DNA of 64,000 nucleotides. Origin: Monarcha castaneiventris obscurior (Eukaryota; Chordata; Aves; Passeriformes; Monarchidae). The stretch lies in NCBI GenBank assembly GCA_026261815.1, contig JAMPIT010000862.1, forward strand, positions 310,001 through 374,000, in the 5' to 3' direction. Below are positions 60,524 through 64,000 of the stretch, piece after piece. Below the pieces are notes generated by a model. That model saw only the letters and a program-made list of their open reading frames with translations. It had not been told where the DNA came from and did no database searches. Every line of letters starts with the position of its first letter. Position 1 is the first letter of the stretch. The position numbers and the translations under genes are program-made.

Positions 60524-63500
60524 CTGGAGAAAACCAGCAGTGCCTGATTAGACCTGCCCATCTTGGGGAGATTGGGCAAAGCTCCTGTGCATACTGCAGC
60601 CCCCAAAATGCTGTGTCTCGTGATTTGGGCCCTGCAGGCCTTGACTTCCAAATACCTTATTTGCCAGGCAACCATCAGAGTGGCTCGATGGCCTTTGCTT
60701 GGCCCTTCCCTCAGCCCAGAGAGACACCCCAGAGGCAATTGTTTAAACATCCACTGGCACTTCAGAAAATGCAGAGCCTTGTGCCAGCACCTCTGCCTGA
60801 GTTTAACCATCGGATGCCTCCTGGGACCCAGCCCCTGCTCAAGAGCCTTTTGCCCAGAAGATGTGGGAAATAACCAACCTCGTGCTGGCTGGAGCTGACT
60901 GGGGCAGGAGAACCTGCTGAGAGCAACTCTTGCCTCATGGAGACTCTCTCGAGGAAGCCCCTTTTGAGCTGCTTTGAGCTGCTTTCCACAAGTGCCTGCG
61001 ATTGCTTCCAGCTCTCTGGAAAGGCAGCTGCTTTTGCTGGATGCTGAGCTGCTCTGGCACTTCACCGTACCTTTGCTGCAAACTGGGATCCAGTCATGGA
61101 TTTTTGCCTGCCCTAAAGCCTCCCTGGTCAGTCACTGCTGGCTGTCCTTCCCTGCCCCTTCACACGCTTCCCTGTGAGCTCTGGTTGCCCATTCCTTGAT
61201 GTCTGGTCTGACCTAGGTCAGTGGACACTCCCTTTCCTGCTCCAGGCACTGGCACCTCACCTGTCTCTGCAACACCACCTGGCATCCAGCCTACAGGGAG
61301 TCCCCACGGTGTGGGGCTGACCCCACCAGGGAGCCCACTGGGGCTGGTGACCCCTTTCCTGACTCCTGCAGCTCTGAGGAGCCATCTGCAGAGCCTGCTG
61401 GCCAGCCTGTGCCCTGGGCAGGCTGCATGGCAAGTGTGGGGCTTCCCCAGCCTGGCACAGTGCACAGCGTCACTGCTGTGGCATAGTCAAAAACTCCTCC
61501 TGCTTGCACTGGAACCACTCCCAGACTTGAAGGGGAGGTGACACTTTTCCAACTAAGTCAGTGGGAGCCTTCCTGCTGCCCTTAAGGAACGAGGATGAGT
61601 TTCTAAGTCACAAATGTTGGGGATTCCAAGGCCACTGCAAGTTGTGTTAAAGACATCCCTTGCATTTTGTTTGGTGATTTTCCATGTCCTTGATGCTTTT
61701 TTTTCCCCACCAAGGATGTGGAGCACCAGGTCTCCCTGCATGGCTCCTGGAAGAAGTTCCTCACCAAGGGGAAGATGCAAGCTTTAGAGCTTCAAACTCA
61801 CTATGGCAGAAACAGCACCTAATCAGTGTTATTATATATATATAGATATAGATACAGATATAAATACCTATTCCTGTGCATTGTTGTGAAGATAAGGAAT
61901 AGTTTTCCAGCCTGGAAAGCCTATGTTGGCCTGTGTTTTTCCTCAACATGCAAAGGCTGCTAATGGCAGGATACACTGTGCTGTGCTCGTGCTGTAATTT
62001 TTGCAGCAGGTATTTCAATCCTCTGCCAAGCTCGAGGCAGCATCAGGACTGCTATGGACCTAAATCTTTGTGGAGATGATGAAACAGACTGAAAAATGAA
62101 CACGAATGCCACTGTCATAACACCCATCCAGATCTGCCTATCATTTTGTTAAGCAGCCATGATGTCTCTCTTCTGAACATCCTGTGGAGGTGACTTGAAG
62201 CACAGAGTGGGGCTGGATGGTGACCCAGGGGTGCACTCAGAAATGGGCCTGCAAGCCCCAGAATGTTCCCGCTGTGGAAGAAACTTTATAGCTCTTGGGT
62301 GCAGACTGAAGGAGCCATCAGTGACAGGCTCTGGACAGCCTGGAATGGCACAGCACAGTGTGGCACAGCCTTGCCTGCACCTGCACTGCCCTTCCACAGA
62401 CCTCACCTTCTGCTGCTCCATCCCCCTGCAAACACTGCCTTGAGCTGATCATTGGGTGGGAAATGGGGGTTTAATGTTTCTTTTCTCAGCAGGGATGTTA
62501 CATTTTGAAGTGATGACAGGTGACTTTCACCTGGTCTCCAGGGTGAGCTGTGGGGGAAAAATCCAAACCCAACCTCCAGTGTTTAAGGCATTTTAACTTG
62601 TCTGGCACAAAGCTTGAGGAGCAAAAGCCTGGGTGATCTCTGGAGCTCAGAGACAAACTGCTGACCCACAACTGCAAGGGACAGCTCATGTCCACCAAAA
62701 TACATCCCATTTATGAAATGCTTGTGAATCATCTGTTAGCACTGATCATGGCTATATATTCAAGACATGGGGGCAACAGGGTTTGCACATAACTGCAGTC
62801 TTTACATGCGTCACAGGAGTGGGATCCAACCATCAGCGACTATCTTTGCTTTAACGTGGGATGCAATTAAATAATTGGTTCTGGCATAGATTAGTTTAGC
62901 CATATTAGCTACAAAACCTGCAGCAAGGATTGTCTTCCACGATAAGTTCATGCTGAATCCAAAATAATGGGAGGCTCTTGCCTGGAGGCTTTGAGAAGAA
63001 CTGTGCTGAAAGAGGAGGGATCACAATTTGAGGAGAAAGCTGCTGCACTGCATCCTGCCCTTGTTTCCAGAGGCAGAGGGCAAATGGTACTGCCATCATT
63101 TTTAATTACCTGGTGCTGGGCAGAGGTTACCTTGTACAGCAGAGTTAGAGGCTGGAAGCTGAGTGCTCCCCCATGCCTTTCAGTGCACAATTAGCCAGAT
63201 TAGAGGTAATTGCCTTCCCCAGAGATTTAATTTAAGCTGGTTAATTTTGCCCTAATGTGTGCACACCCAGCCAAGGCTGGGCTGTGAGGCTGTAACATCC
63301 AGCCAATGAGTGTCTCCAGCTGTTAAAACAACATCTGGAGGAGACCTTCTTTCTTTCTCTCTTTCTTCTTCCACATATATGGGAATGATAACATATCCTG
63401 TACTGGGCATACTGGTACACATGGCACTGGCACCTGCGAGAACGGTACAACAGGGCATTTGAGGGAAAGGCAATTCTCCAAGGGAGGGAAGACAGGATCA

Positions 63501-64000
63501 CACAGAATCTGGTTTGCCCACAGATACAATGTGCTGCTGCAGCTCTTGGGCTGCTGAGCCACAATCCTCCAGCCACAGCTGGCTGGGGCAGCAGAGTTCC
63601 AGAAGCAGGGCATGTCAAGGGCAAATTTTGGCTCACAGAGAGTGAGTGCCTTCAGGGTTTGGCACCCTCACTACTGCGTGTCCTCACCGCAGAGGTACAG
63701 GGAGAACCAGGGATGGGGAGCCCTGTTGCTTCACACCCGCATCATTTATGCCACTCTGAATTTCCACACTGTGTTCACCTCCCAGATCTCTCCCACTGAA
63801 CTGACTTTTTCCCCTCTGCCGTCTGCTACCAGCCAAGGTGTTGCTCTGCCTGGTGCTACAGACACACTTCACGCAGAAGGTTTCCTACACATGAGACAAG
63901 GTGCCCTCACAAAAGGGTTCAATCAGCTGCCTTGTTTATGCAGGCACTGTAAATAACTCTGCCACCTGTTTTGCCTCCTGCTGCTCCACTACAGTCTGTG
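60524..64000 (-). other. SLC8A intron, no further exon seen
   Basis: I searched for the exon encoding the end of the second calcium-binding domain, which should precede the acidic exon, and did not find it. A TA-rich run near 61,830-61,865 and a pyrimidine tract near 63,346-63,371 are the only simple repeats noted. Confidence 0.55.

Overview
The window looks like nuclear DNA of a bird, probably neoavian. The genes have GT-AG introns and vertebrate-type proteins, two promoters are CpG-rich, CR1 LINE fragments end in the typical sauropsid tail, and there is one avian-style endogenous retrovirus solo LTR. Five protein-coding loci are recognisable, and I traced their exons by splice sites, reading phase and protein family. 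No tRNA, rRNA, CRISPR or other bacterial feature is present.

Layout: (1) 1-16,200, plus strand: the 3' part of an atlastin, ATL2, from the end of the GTPase domain to two alternative C-termini and perhaps a third. (2) 16,200-18,790: quiet intergenic DNA. (3) 18,979-25,431, minus strand: a complete, intact 12-exon EIF4A3 (410 aa) with a CpG-island promoter, followed by CR1 fragments, a perfect NRF1 site and a 60-bp GC-rich tandem repeat. (4) 28,409-41,164, plus strand: the 3' half of ninein-like (NINL). Its optional giant exon is present but decayed, and its 5' half is missing. (5) 42,730-44,696, minus strand: a complete 7-exon GINS1 (195 aa), convergent with NINL as in mammals, with an E2F site just upstream of the start codon. 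(6) 44,900-55,650: long non-coding DNA with AT-rich, UTR-like or conserved-element-like blocks. (7) 57,794-60,523, minus strand: the last two coding exons of a sodium/calcium exchanger, closest to SLC8A1; the rest of the gene lies beyond 64,000.

The genes do not form a functional system. They are housekeeping or cell-biology genes: ER membrane fusion, exon-junction complex, centrosome, DNA replication, and plasma-membrane calcium extrusion. The most interesting points are the eroded and 5'-truncated NINL next to EIF4A3, a threefold tandem duplication of the GINS1 exon 1/intron 1 boundary, the alternative atlastin tails, and a G-quadruplex-capable CCCCAA repeat beside an SLC8A splice donor. 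I see no evidence of a wholly new biological system.
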